Positions 1-7,805 of a DNA stretch of 64,000 nt are shown in pieces. The stretch spans positions 1 through 64,000 of the forward strand of contig CAAHEI010000048.1 of the NCBI GenBank assembly GCA_900772475.1, given 5' to 3'. The DNA comes from Clostridia bacterium. Its GTDB lineage: Bacteria > Bacillota > Clostridia > TANB77 > CAG-465. The position numbers were made by a program, and so were the translations under genes. Numbering within the stretch: the first letter of the stretch is position 1; every line of letters begins with the position of its first letter. The notes below the pieces were generated by a model. The model saw only the letters and a list, made by a program, of their open reading frames with translations. It ran no database searches and was not told where the DNA came from.

Positions 1-1
1 A

Positions 2-109
2 AATTGGGTTATGATTTCAAAAGCCAATAGTCCTTCTATTCATTTTGTAATTCATCATCCTAAACTACGAAATGCAATTGAAAATTTTATTCCTCCTGTT
101 ATTGAGTAA
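2..109 (+). CDS. 3' end of an unidentified protein (partial)
   Basis: An open frame runs in from the left edge and gives 35 residues ending IENFIPPVIE before a TAA. A strong hairpin terminator follows 16 bases later, which supports it as the true end of a plus-strand gene. The fragment is too short to assign to a family, and no catalytic or metal motif is visible. Confidence 0.5.
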   Translation, partial: NWVMISKANSPSIHFVIHHPKLRNAIENFIPPVIE

Positions 110-125
110 AATACATAAATGCAAT

Positions 126-165
126 AAAGAACTACTTGGCATAATAAAGTAGTTCTTTATTTTAA
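126..165 (+). terminator. Rho-independent terminator
   Basis: A perfect 12-bp stem AAAGAACTACTT / AAGTAGTTCTTT with a 9-nt loop is followed by ATTTTAATTT. It ends the partial gene at the left edge. Confidence 0.8.
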
Positions 166-175
166 TTTATTATTA

Positions 176-205
176 CTTCTACAAGTTTTTCTTCTACAAG
201 TTTTT
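176..205. repeat. Tandem 15-bp repeat (2 copies)
   Basis: The unit CTTCTACAAGTTTTT occurs twice without a gap. It lies at the 3' end of the decayed XRE gene on the minus strand and probably arose by slippage. Confidence 0.7.
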
Positions 206-440
206 CTGTGTTACTTTTTTTTCAAACATCACTGATTTAATGTCATTATTTAGTAACCCATCTATGCTAAAATTTAATATTTTAGATAGCATTTTTAATG
301 TTCTAGATTTAGAGATGTTTCTCCTAACTCCCAATTTGATATTGTGTCTTGTAATGTCATACTTTTTTGCTAATTTATTCTTGTGAAAGTTTTAAGCCTT
401 TTCTTAATTTAAAAATATTTTCTTCTTATTTGTCAAAGTC
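194..440 (-). pseudogene. Decayed XRE-family HTH regulator
   Basis: Reading the minus strand in three frames restores a Cro/C1-type helix-turn-helix protein. One frame gives ENIFKLRKGLKLSQE and then a stop. A second gives NKLAKKYDIT. A third gives DTISNWELGETSLNLEH and then a stop. The second frame resumes as LKMLSKILNFSIDGLLNND and ends at TAG near 194. The order and spacing match the family consensus (LRK..LSQEELA..YDITRQTISNWE.GE..P....L), so the gene has several frameshifts and is dead. The original start cannot be fixed. It sits in a run of decayed accessory genes. Confidence 0.8.
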
Positions 441-495
441 TTTTAAAATTTACTGTACATAATCAATATTTTATATTTTAATCATACAATTTATG

Positions 496-1503
496 TTATT
501 TAATATAATTCATCTTTTTTAGCCATTTTAATGTATCTTTAATTGTATCTTTTATATCTCTATTTTTATAATCCAATTCTTTTTTAGCTTTTTCGTTACT
601 AAAATTGGAATTTGAGGATAATGTATATAGGGAATATTTTGTAAATAATGGTGTTTGCTTTTTTATATTATAATATAATTCACATATTGGGGCTACTAAT
701 TTTGTAAACCCAAGTGGTAATACTATCTTGATTCTTTTTCTCCCCTCTAAATCACAAACAAAATCAGTTAATTCCTTTATCGAAATATATCTATTAGATA
801 AAATATAACTTTCTCCCCTATTTTCTTTATCACAGGCACTAATAATGCCATCTGCTACATCTCTAACATCTACGAAATTATATCCTCCTTTTACACAAGC
901 AAAGAGTTTTCCTGTTGCTACTTCTTTTATTAATTGTGTTAAGTGACTATTTCCATAATCATTCGGCCCAATAATTCCAGAGGGATGAATAATACAAGCA
1001 TTAAGGCTTTTACTTTTTATTGCATCAATAACATATTTTGCTGCCTCCGCTTTTGTTTTTGCATATAGTCCTACTACTTTTTTAGAATCAAAGTTGATAA
1101 TTTCAGTTATTGTTTCATTATTAGGCTTTTCATTAATTGAATGTACACTACTTACATAAACAAGTTTTGCATCTATTTCTAAAACTTTGTCTACAATATT
1201 TTTTGTGCCATTAACATTAACATCATATACAATTGGGTTATATTTAGATTTAATATATACAACTCCTGCACAATGTATTACATAAACCTCTTTTCCATCA
1301 GTATTTTCAAAAATTGATGATAAACTTTTCTTTTTAGTGACATCTCCATAATAAATTTTACAATTTAATTTTTCCAATGACTTTATAGAGTCATTAGGTA
1401 ATACAAGTGCTCTTATTTCACTTTCTCTATTTTGCTCTAATTTTCTTATTATATTATTTCCCAAAAAACCATTTGCACCAGTTATTATATACAATTTTTT
1501 CAT
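496..1503 (-). CDS. NAD-dependent epimerase/dehydratase (extended SDR)
   Basis: This 335-aa protein has the Rossmann glycine motif TGANGFLG at residues 8-15, a catalytic Ser near 119 (YVSS) and the YxxxK pair at Y147/K151. Length and motif order fit extended short-chain dehydrogenases such as nucleotide-sugar epimerases and dihydroflavonol-4-reductase-like enzymes. The substrate cannot be told from sequence. It is cytosolic, with no signal peptide or membrane segment. The start is supported by GGAGG seven bases before the ATG. It stands alone, with decayed genes on both sides. Confidence 0.85.
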   Translation of the reverse strand: MKKLYIITGANGFLGNNIIRKLEQNRESEIRALVLPNDSIKSLEKLNCKIYYGDVTKKKSLSSIFENTDGKEVYVIHCAGVVYIKSKYNPIVYDVNVNGTKNIVDKVLEIDAKLVYVSSVHSINEKPNNETITEIINFDSKKVVGLYAKTKAEAAKYVIDAIKSKSLNACIIHPSGIIGPNDYGNSHLTQLIKEVATGKLFACVKGGYNFVDVRDVADGIISACDKENRGESYILSNRYISIKELTDFVCDLEGRKRIKIVLPLGFTKLVAPICELYYNIKKQTPLFTKYSLYTLSSNSNFSNEKAKKELDYKNRDIKDTIKDTLKWLKKMNYIK

Positions 1504-1616
1504 ATTTCACCTCCGACATTTACATATAATTACGATTTATATTTTAGTTAATTTGTTATGAAATCAAATCTATTTATTTGTGTATTATTGACATTAAGCT
1601 CTACCTTTTATAACTT

Positions 1617-2279
1617 TTACTCATCCTTATTTGTTAAGCTATTGTCTTCTAAACTATCGTCTTTTTTTACATAGTTTTCTAAATTTAGTTCCTTCTTAAA
1701 TTCTTCTGTTGGCAAATATAATTTATACTTTGAAGCAAATATTTGATTATTATCTTGATGTGTTAAATCTCCTAGTTTTAAATCTATTATTACAAAGCAT
1801 TTTAATATATAGTTGTAAAATACTAAATCTATAAAGAAATGTCTTCCGTCAAATGTTATTTTTTGTTGTCTTGATACAAAAGAAAATCCTCTTCCTAATT
1901 CTAATAAAAACTTTTGTAAATGGTCTATTATTGCTTGTTCTAAGTCTTTTTCATAGAAACTTGTTTTTCCTTCTAATCCTGAAAATTCTAATACATAAGG
2001 AACTCTTATTATATTCTTAGATTCTACTTTTTCTGGTAATCCTATTTCTTTTTCTACCGCTTCTATATCTTGACTTGCTAATAATCTTTCATAGTAGAAT
2101 GACCCTATTTGTCTTTTTAATTGTCTTACACTCCAATTAGATTTTACACATTCATTAGCATAAAATTGTCTAGATTTTTCATCTTCAATTCTCATTAATA
2201 AATTATAATGCGACTAATTCAATTCGTCACACAGTGTCTGGCGAATTGGAAATGTACGATAAAATTGTCTAACTTTTGA
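1617..2279 (-). pseudogene. Disabled YhcG-type (DUF1016) PDDEXK nuclease
   Basis: The C-terminal half of a YhcG-family protein is readable, including the PDDEXK core FFIDLVFYN..FVIIDLKLG. The frame continues upstream of the first ATG (2195) as VRQFYRTFPIRQTLCDELN-stop-SHYNLLMRIED. The stop is a TAG at 2214-2216 where the family has Trp (SWSHY), so a nonsense change interrupts it. Most of the N-terminal domain is missing. The segment after DLTHQD jumps directly to QIFASKYKLYLPTEE, so a block that normally holds the GIILC-like strand appears deleted. Three independent lesions make function unlikely. Intact homologues are often found with type I restriction or RhuM genes, and a rhuM lies just upstream. 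Confidence 0.8.
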
Positions 2280-2377
2280 TAAAATCTTCTAATTTTTCAA
2301 ACATTTTAATATCTGGATTTAGTTCAAGTATCAACAATATATTAATTTTTTTCATACTGACTTTCTTCTGCAAATTA

Positions 2378-3385
2378 TTATTTTTTATTTTCTTCTAAAT
2401 ATTTTTTATACATTTCATCCATACTTGAAATATACTCTTGATCTTGCTTTACTCTAAATTTTTCATATTCATTTTCCGCTTTCTCTAATGCCTTCTTATG
2501 TGAAATTTTTCCTGAATCATTTAAAACCTTTTTCTTTCTATATCTCAATAAATCGTCTGCAACTTCAATCCAATCTTTCATTGTCATTACTTTCTGCTCT
2601 TTTGCCTCAGATTCTGCAACATCTAAAAATAAATTAGTTAAATCATTAAGTTTATTTAATTCATCTTTTTTTAAATAGTTTTTAGCAATGCTAATATCAT
2701 ATTTCATTATTTTTCCATCTGGACTATTTTTCCAATTTGTAAGTCCCATGTGTATTTTTCCGCTATCGACTCTTTCAAATATTAGTTCAGCTGCTGTTTT
2801 ACCAGTTATAGCATAGTGCAATTTATTTTGAACTATTTTAAAAAATGTATATGCTTCCTCCGAATCTTTATTATAATCTACACTTGTTGTTTCAAATACA
2901 TCAGTTATTTTTTGATATTGTCTTCTTTCACTTAATCTAATTTCTTTAATGGTTTGTAATAATTCATCATAGTAATCTTTTCCAAATTTTGGACCATTCT
3001 TCATTTTATCAACATCAATTACAAAGCCTTTAATCATATAATTTTTTAATATTTTTGTAGCCCAAATTCTAAATTTTGTTGCTTTCTTAGAATTAACTCT
3101 ATATCCAACTGCAATAATAGCATCCAAATTATAAAATTCTAATTCTCTATTAACATTCCTATTTCCTTCTTTTCGAACTATTTCCATTTTGGAAATAGTT
3201 GAATTTTTATCAAGTTCTTTCTCTTCATATATATTATTTAAATGCTTATTAATTGCGGGAACATTAACATCAAAAAGTTCACTCATACTCTTTTGAGTTA
3301 ACCATATTGTTTCATCTTTTAATATTACATCTACATTAATTTTACCTTCATCAGTTTCATATAACAATATATTGCTTTCATTCAT
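2378..3385 (-). CDS. rhuM: RhuM family protein (virulence-associated)
   Basis: This 335-aa protein matches the RhuM family: an N-terminal segment (IWLTQKSMSELFDVN, NKHLNNIYEEKEL) followed by the hallmark YNLDAIIAVGYRVNS and FRIWATKILKNYM near residues 90-125. The rest is helical and charged. The first segment looks like a DNA-binding or phage-antirepressor-type module. The molecular function of the family is not established; members travel with restriction and toxin islands. The frame is full length and intact, unlike its yhcG-type neighbour. GGAGATGATAAA precedes the ATG as a modest ribosome site. Confidence 0.85.
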   Translation of the reverse strand: MNESNILLYETDEGKINVDVILKDETIWLTQKSMSELFDVNVPAINKHLNNIYEEKELDKNSTISKMEIVRKEGNRNVNRELEFYNLDAIIAVGYRVNSKKATKFRIWATKILKNYMIKGFVIDVDKMKNGPKFGKDYYDELLQTIKEIRLSERRQYQKITDVFETTSVDYNKDSEEAYTFFKIVQNKLHYAITGKTAAELIFERVDSGKIHMGLTNWKNSPDGKIMKYDISIAKNYLKKDELNKLNDLTNLFLDVAESEAKEQKVMTMKDWIEVADDLLRYRKKKVLNDSGKISHKKALEKAENEYEKFRVKQDQEYISSMDEMYKKYLEENKK

Positions 3386-3713
3386 ATTTTATCATCTCCA
3401 TTAAAATATTTTAAGTAGGATATGTTTCCACATACCACTTATATCAGCGTCGTGTACATATCATATTCAAACAACCTTTTGATTATTTTTTTACACAATT
3501 TTTATTCAAAATATCGTTTTTTTAATTTGGGTAAAAATCAAAAAGTCTTATTTTTCAAGGATTTTTCGATATAGTACTGAAACACATTCAATATGCCATG
3601 TTCATTAATTATGAATAGTTGCTTTTTATATGTTTGAGTATAACTGACTATGTTCTGACATACAAACTGAAATAATATAATGTGTATTATGCATATATCA
3701 ATTTTTATTTAAA
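3386..3713. other. Gene-free interval with rhuM leader
   Basis: No coding frame is supported here. The part next to rhuM (about 3420-3545) contains GGTTGTTTGA, GTGGTATG and A/T tracts. These align with the interval before the YgjV-like gene at 4797-4900 in the same orientation, so this may be a diverged repeat of an old leader or element. The remainder is AT-rich and shows nothing recognisable. Confidence 0.4.
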
Positions 3714-4253
3714 TTAATTAAAACTATATTCTCTTATTTCACAATTATCTGGCAAATATTTTTCCACATTTCCATCTTCTGGCAATTCATTAAAATAAAA
3801 ATGGATTGCCCTAGCTACGCCACCATGTGTTACTAAAAGTATATTTTGACCTCTATATTTTTTCTTGATTTCATCTAAAAATAAATTAACCCTTTTAAAT
3901 AATTCTGGAACTGTTTCTAAATTATCGATTTTAACTTTAGAATAATAATTCCAATATTCCGTATAATAAAAATTATCTATTTTCGTATTTGTTAAAACTC
4001 CACAATTTCTTTCTTCTATTCGATCATCATATATTACTTTTATCTTATTAGAATTTATAATATCACAGGTATGTCTTGTTCTTAAAAGTGGTGAACAAAT
4101 AATCAAATCTAAATTTAAATTTTTAATTTTTTTAGATGCTTCCTGTGCTTGTTTTATTCCAATATTATTTATATCTTCATTTAATAATTTTCCATTATAT
4201 ATATCTAATCTATTACTATCTGTGTTTCCATGTCTAATTACATATAACTTCAT
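3714..4253 (-). CDS. Histidine phosphatase family protein
   Basis: This 179-aa protein has the phosphoglycerate-mutase-like signature: RHG at residues 7-9 with H8 as the likely phospho-acceptor, R58 in CSPLLRT, an acidic residue near 80-81 and the second histidine H143 in VTHGG. Length fits small soluble phosphatases of the CobC/GpmB/PhoE type. The substrate cannot be assigned. It has GGAGG before its ATG, which lies inside the 3' end of the upstream membrane-protein gene (20-base overlap), so the two are probably cotranscribed. Confidence 0.85.
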   Translation of the reverse strand: MKLYVIRHGNTDSNRLDIYNGKLLNEDINNIGIKQAQEASKKIKNLNLDLIICSPLLRTRHTCDIINSNKIKVIYDDRIEERNCGVLTNTKIDNFYYTEYWNYYSKVKIDNLETVPELFKRVNLFLDEIKKKYRGQNILLVTHGGVARAIHFYFNELPEDGNVEKYLPDNCEIREYSFN

Positions 4254-4749
4254 TGTTACTTTTCCTCCTTATATCATTTTTGTAAAGTGTGTATATTCCT
4301 GTAAGTAATAAAATAAAATCACCTAATACCATAAACCAACTATGGTAATAAATATAATAAGAGCCGTATAAAATTCCCGTTGTTATTCCAGATATTCTAA
4401 CTAATTTCATATTTGATTGCCATAGACAATATGATCTAATCATTGAACCAATTGTTGGTAATAGCGAAACCCACCCTGTCCATGAAAAATAACAATTTAT
4501 CATAATTATTCCCTCAAAAATAAATAGTATTATTAAATATACAGATTTACTTAATTTATTTTTATTTATAAATATAAAAGTCCTTATTAAATTTATTATA
4601 CTTAAAATTGCACCTGTAAAAGCAGATATTAAAAAATCATATATTGTTTCAAAAAAGCAATTTAATGATTGAACATACAATGATTTTTTTCTATCTTTAA
4701 TACATATACTAATACACAATGCTAATAATGCTAAAATACTAAATACCAT
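4234..4749 (-). CDS. YgjV family inner-membrane protein
   Basis: This 171-aa polytopic protein has about five to six hydrophobic segments. Its layout resembles the YgjV family of small bacterial membrane proteins: a short N-terminal helix, a segment with SWTGWVSLLPTIGSM, then a WFMVLGDFILL helix. The family's function is unknown. The start has AGGAG at a good distance. Its 3' end overlaps the histidine phosphatase by 20 bases. The upstream interval shares diverged sequence with the leader of rhuM. Confidence 0.65.
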   Translation of the reverse strand: MVFSILALLALCISICIKDRKKSLYVQSLNCFFETIYDFLISAFTGAILSIINLIRTFIFINKNKLSKSVYLIILFIFEGIIMINCYFSWTGWVSLLPTIGSMIRSYCLWQSNMKLVRISGITTGILYGSYYIYYHSWFMVLGDFILLLTGIYTLYKNDIRRKSNNEVICN

Positions 4750-4796
4750 TTTTTATTTCTCCTATAATCTCTACTTTTTATTTTGTTTAGTCAACC

Positions 4797-4900
4797 CATA
4801 CCACCTAATATGGTATGAGTAAATATATTTTCCTCAAACAACCTCCATAAAATTTTATCATTTTTTTACAAAAATAAGTGTTTTTTTATCAAAAATATGC
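4797..4900. repeat. Diverged repeat shared with 3420-3545
   Basis: Read on the minus strand, this leader contains TTTTTGTAAAAAAATGAT, then GGAGGTTGTTTGA, then TTAGGTGGTATG. The rhuM leader has TGTGTAAAAAAATAAT, GGTTGTTTGA and ATAAGTGGTATG in the same order and similar spacing. A short inverted repeat CATACCA/TGGTATG (4797-4803, 4811-4817) lies inside it. Identity is only moderate and the region is AT-rich, so homology is likely but unproven. Confidence 0.4.
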
Positions 4901-4949
4901 TTTTTTTTGATAGGCACTGAACAGTTGATTTTCGCCCAAATATAAGGTT

Positions 4950-6311
4950 TTATTTAAGATTTAGAACACATACGCATTCCACATGACTCGTATGTGGAAA
5001 CATATCCACTGGAGTAATACTATAAACCGTATATTTTTCTTCAAGTAATTTCAAATCTCTAGCAAGCGTTGCAGGATTGCAACTTACATATCCGATTTTT
5101 TTAGGATTAAAATCTAATATATAATCTATACTTTTTTTATCAAGCCCTCTTCTAGGTGGATCCACTACAATAACATCAGGCTTTATTTTTCTATCTTTAA
5201 ACTCAATTATCTTATCTTCAACACTTCCTGCTATATACTCTGCATTTGATACACCATTTTCCTTTATATTTAAATTTGCCATATCTACCGCAGTTTTTTC
5301 TATCTCTATCCCATACACTTTTTTAACATTCTTACTTAAAAATATTCCAATAGAGCCAACTCCACTATATAAATCAAAAAGGACATCATTATCTTTTAGT
5401 TTCAATCCTTCTTTTAAAGTTGAGTATAGCACCTCTGCTTGTTGTGTGTTTACCTGAAAAAATGACTTTGGAGATATGAAATATTTAAAATCACCAATAT
5501 AATCTGTTATATACTTTTCCATACCATATACTTGTTTTACTTCTTTTCCAAGTATCTCATTTGTATTACTTGAATTTAAGTTTAAAAATATATTTTTTAT
5601 ATTATCATTTTTCTCAACTAGACTATTTACAGCACTTCTCATTCTAAAATCTGATAATAAATTTTTGTTATTTACAACAATAACTATCATAATCTCACCT
5701 GTATGATAGCCTCTGCGTATTAATATATGCCTTATATCACCAGATTTAGTTTCATCATTATATCCTTTAAATCCTGCCTTTACAAGTTCATCTAATACAT
5801 TTTTTGCTAGCATGTCTATTACTCTATTTTGAATATAGCAACAATTATTCTCAACTATATCATGGCTATTTTTTCTGTAAAATCCAATAACTGTTTTTCC
5901 GTCTACACTTCTTACAGGATATTGTACTTTGTTTCTATAGTAATATGGCATACCCATTCCAATTACATTATCTATTTTTAAATACTCTACTTTTTGTTTA
6001 TCAAGTAAATTTTTTACCATTTGTTTTTTTAAGTGAAGCTGCATATCATAAGATATATTCTGTGCCATACAACCTCCACAATATTTAAAGACACTACAAA
6101 ATGGCTCTTCTCTATAGCTACTTTTTACGAGTATTTTCTCAACTTTTGCTATAGCATATGACGATGTAACCTTTATGACTTTAGCCCTGACTTTTTCAGT
6201 AGCTATAGCATCTGGTACAAATATAACTATACCATCTTGCTTTGCAATCCCTTCAAAGGCAGAGCCATTATCAATTATTTCTAAATCTACTATATCATTT
6301 TTTTTTAACAT
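4950..6311 (-). CDS. rlmD: 23S rRNA (uracil-C5)-methyltransferase, RlmD/RumA type
   Basis: This 453-aa protein has an N-terminal TRAM-like region and the [4Fe-4S] cysteines C72, C78 and C81 (CSVFKYCGGC) with a fourth in NCC near 157. The SAM-binding motif DLYSGVGSIG, the DPPRRG motif and the catalytic-cysteine motif SCNPATLARD follow. It methylates uracil-C5 in 23S rRNA, but the exact position (747 or 1939 in E. coli numbering) cannot be decided here because Firmicutes enzymes vary. AGGAG precedes the ATG. It begins directly after the stop of the upstream membrane protein and is probably cotranscribed with it. Confidence 0.92.
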   Translation of the reverse strand: MLKKNDIVDLEIIDNGSAFEGIAKQDGIVIFVPDAIATEKVRAKVIKVTSSYAIAKVEKILVKSSYREEPFCSVFKYCGGCMAQNISYDMQLHLKKQMVKNLLDKQKVEYLKIDNVIGMGMPYYYRNKVQYPVRSVDGKTVIGFYRKNSHDIVENNCCYIQNRVIDMLAKNVLDELVKAGFKGYNDETKSGDIRHILIRRGYHTGEIMIVIVVNNKNLLSDFRMRSAVNSLVEKNDNIKNIFLNLNSSNTNEILGKEVKQVYGMEKYITDYIGDFKYFISPKSFFQVNTQQAEVLYSTLKEGLKLKDNDVLFDLYSGVGSIGIFLSKNVKKVYGIEIEKTAVDMANLNIKENGVSNAEYIAGSVEDKIIEFKDRKIKPDVIVVDPPRRGLDKKSIDYILDFNPKKIGYVSCNPATLARDLKLLEEKYTVYSITPVDMFPHTSHVECVCVLNLK

Positions 6312-7250
6312 TTATTCTCCTTGTCTTATTTTATCTAATACTTCTTGTAATTTTTGTTGATTATTTTGTAATTCATCAAATTTTACATCATAATCTTTCT
6401 CCATATTTTTTCTTTCATATACAAGATTGGACATTATCTTATTCTCGTTACTTTCATCAGCTAAATTAATAGTGATTGTCTGTATTCCACTATCTTTTAC
6501 AAATACAATTACGCTACACTGTTTTGCCCATTTAGTATACGAAGTAAGGTCTGATTTCTCAAAGTTTGCTGAAATTTGAGTCATAACCTGTGATCTATTT
6601 TCACTTTTAATTTCTGAACTTACCTTTATGATTTTATCATTATATTCAAAATTGGAGTTTGTATAATTTTTACTTTCTGCAAAAATTCTTGTTATCATTG
6701 TATTTCCAACATATATATTATTGCTATCTACAACACTTATATCAGTATTGTTATCAATTTTATTCCTATCATACGTTACTTTTTCAACAGGATAGAAAAA
6801 TAAATATGGTGCTGTAAAAATAGCAATAAATAATGCAAGTCTTTTCTTCTGTACTTCTTTTATATCTGTATTCTTAAAAGTTATTTTATAATTAAAGAAA
6901 TATGATAAAAAAGCTGATAATATTATACATATTGCAATATATATTGTTGTAACCCATGATCCACATGGATTATATGCAATATCTGTAAATAAGCCATCTG
7001 GATTTAGTTTTGAAGCACCTAGAAGAATAATTCCACCTGCAAAATCAGCAACAACTCCATATATTAACATCTTAACTATACTTCTTTTATATATTTTCTT
7101 TATGTCTGCAATTTTAAAAATACTACATGCAATTATTAATACCAAAGTATATACTAAAAAATTAACTGGTAAAATCATAAGCCAGATTAATGGATTAGCA
7201 ATTAATAACAACCATATTGGAAGCACTAAACTATACATTTTATTTTTCAT
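6312..7250 (-). CDS. Polytopic membrane protein of unknown function
   Basis: I recognise no family. The N-terminal half has about five hydrophobic segments with conserved-looking glycines (DFAGGIILLGASKL). The C-terminal half, after residue ~150, is soluble and likely extracytoplasmic, ending in a Gln/Lys-rich helix. The frame could start at 7304, but a promoter (TTGAAT 7299-7304, TATAAT 7275-7280) overlaps that stretch. GAGGGTG lies 7-8 bases before the ATG at 7250, so 7250 is the better start. It runs straight into rlmD. Confidence 0.7.
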   Translation of the reverse strand: MKNKMYSLVLPIWLLLIANPLIWLMILPVNFLVYTLVLIIACSIFKIADIKKIYKRSIVKMLIYGVVADFAGGIILLGASKLNPDGLFTDIAYNPCGSWVTTIYIAICIILSAFLSYFFNYKITFKNTDIKEVQKKRLALFIAIFTAPYLFFYPVEKVTYDRNKIDNNTDISVVDSNNIYVGNTMITRIFAESKNYTNSNFEYNDKIIKVSSEIKSENRSQVMTQISANFEKSDLTSYTKWAKQCSVIVFVKDSGIQTITINLADESNENKIMSNLVYERKNMEKDYDVKFDELQNNQQKLQEVLDKIRQGE

Positions 7251-7274
7251 ATTGATACACCCTCTTACTCGATA

Positions 7275-7304
7275 ATTATACCATATAAAATAATTAATAT
7301 TCAA
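7275..7304 (-). promoter_or_regulatory. Sigma-A promoter for the 7250 gene
   Basis: TTGAAT, an 18-bp spacer and TATAAT, with the expected transcript start near 7268, only about 18 nt before the chosen ATG. It excludes the longer N-terminus. Confidence 0.65.
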
Positions 7305-7375
7305 GTATTTGAAAATTATTTTTTAATTTATTATTTAATTTAAGTAACTAATTATAATTTTTAGAATATAGTATA

Positions 7376-7400
7376 TTAAGTAAATCAAAAATTTACTTAA
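7376..7400. promoter_or_regulatory. Perfect 10-bp inverted repeat before microprotein gene
   Basis: TTAAGTAAAT - CAAAA - ATTTACTTAA is a perfect 10-bp stem with a 5-nt loop. It ends about seven bases before the ribosome site of the 40-aa gene. It could be an operator or a 5' UTR hairpin. There is no T-run, so it is not a terminator. Confidence 0.55.
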
Positions 7401-7419
7401 AACATAAGGAGTGTTATAT

Positions 7420-7542
7420 ATGTGTAACCTTAATGATAGTAAAACTCTTTTATGGATTGCAATACTTATTCTTATAGTTTATGCCTGCAGTAAAGATAAT
7501 TCATCTAGACCAATGAACTTCGATACTTTCTTTAAAGTATAG
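7420..7542 (+). CDS. 40-aa single-pass membrane microprotein
   Basis: The frame encodes MCNLNDSKTLLWIAILILIVYACSK followed by a short polar tail. It has one hydrophobic helix (residues 10-23), a Cys near each end of the helix region, and a clear AAGGAG site seven bases before the ATG. It lies 57 bases upstream of the cysteine-rich gene, on the same strand, opposite to both neighbours. The small size, ribosome site and pairing suggest a real gene. No known family is recognised. Confidence 0.6.
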   Translation: MCNLNDSKTLLWIAILILIVYACSKDNSSRPMNFDTFFKV

Positions 7543-7599
7543 ATAGTTCATCACCTTTTACATAGGTGCAAGTACTTATATAAAGTGAGGTGAATTAAA

Positions 7600-7740
7600 A
7601 TGGATGAAAGATGCGGATGCGGATGTGGATGCGGATGCAACAACAACTGTGGATGCGGATTCGGAGGCGGATTCGGTGGTGGAAACTGCTGCATATGGAT
7701 CGTACTTATAATCATAGTTCTTTGCTGTTGCTGCTGCTAA
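7600..7740 (+). CDS. 46-aa cysteine/glycine-rich membrane microprotein
   Basis: The product starts MDERCGCGCGCGCNNNCGCG, continues as a Phe-Gly-rich linker (FGGGFGGGN), then CC, a hydrophobic helix IWIVLIIIVL and a terminal run of five Cys. Fourteen of 46 residues are Cys. GTGAGGTG lies eight bases before the ATG and a GAAA-loop terminator follows. The shape resembles small Cys/Gly-rich proteins of spore-formers, such as those annotated as chorion-class high-cysteine HCB proteins, and more loosely the YjcZ-type sporulation peptides. Metal binding or disulfide cross-linking in a spore layer is inference. It is GC-rich compared with its surroundings because of Gly and Cys codons. Confidence 0.75.
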   Translation: MDERCGCGCGCGCNNNCGCGFGGGFGGGNCCIWIVLIIIVLCCCCC

Positions 7741-7779
7741 TAAATAGCACATATAATAATACATAGTAATATATACTAT

Positions 7780-7803
7780 AAAAGCTCGGGAAACCGAGCT
7801 TTT
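7780..7803. terminator. Bidirectional terminator with GAAA tetraloop
   Basis: AAAAGCTCGG - GAAA - CCGAGCTTTT is a perfect 10-bp stem between the convergent microprotein gene and uvrA, whose stop is three bases away. It can serve both strands. Confidence 0.85.
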
Positions 7804-7805
7804 GG

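Noticed and set aside
7251..7304. Extra 18-residue N-terminus of the membrane protein
   Set aside because: A promoter occupies this stretch and the ribosome site points to the ATG at 7250.
7576..7764. Minus-strand 62-codon frame rich in Ser and Ala opposite the Cys-rich gene
   Set aside because: It is the antisense shadow of the Gly/Cys codons, has no ribosome site, and runs into the terminator.
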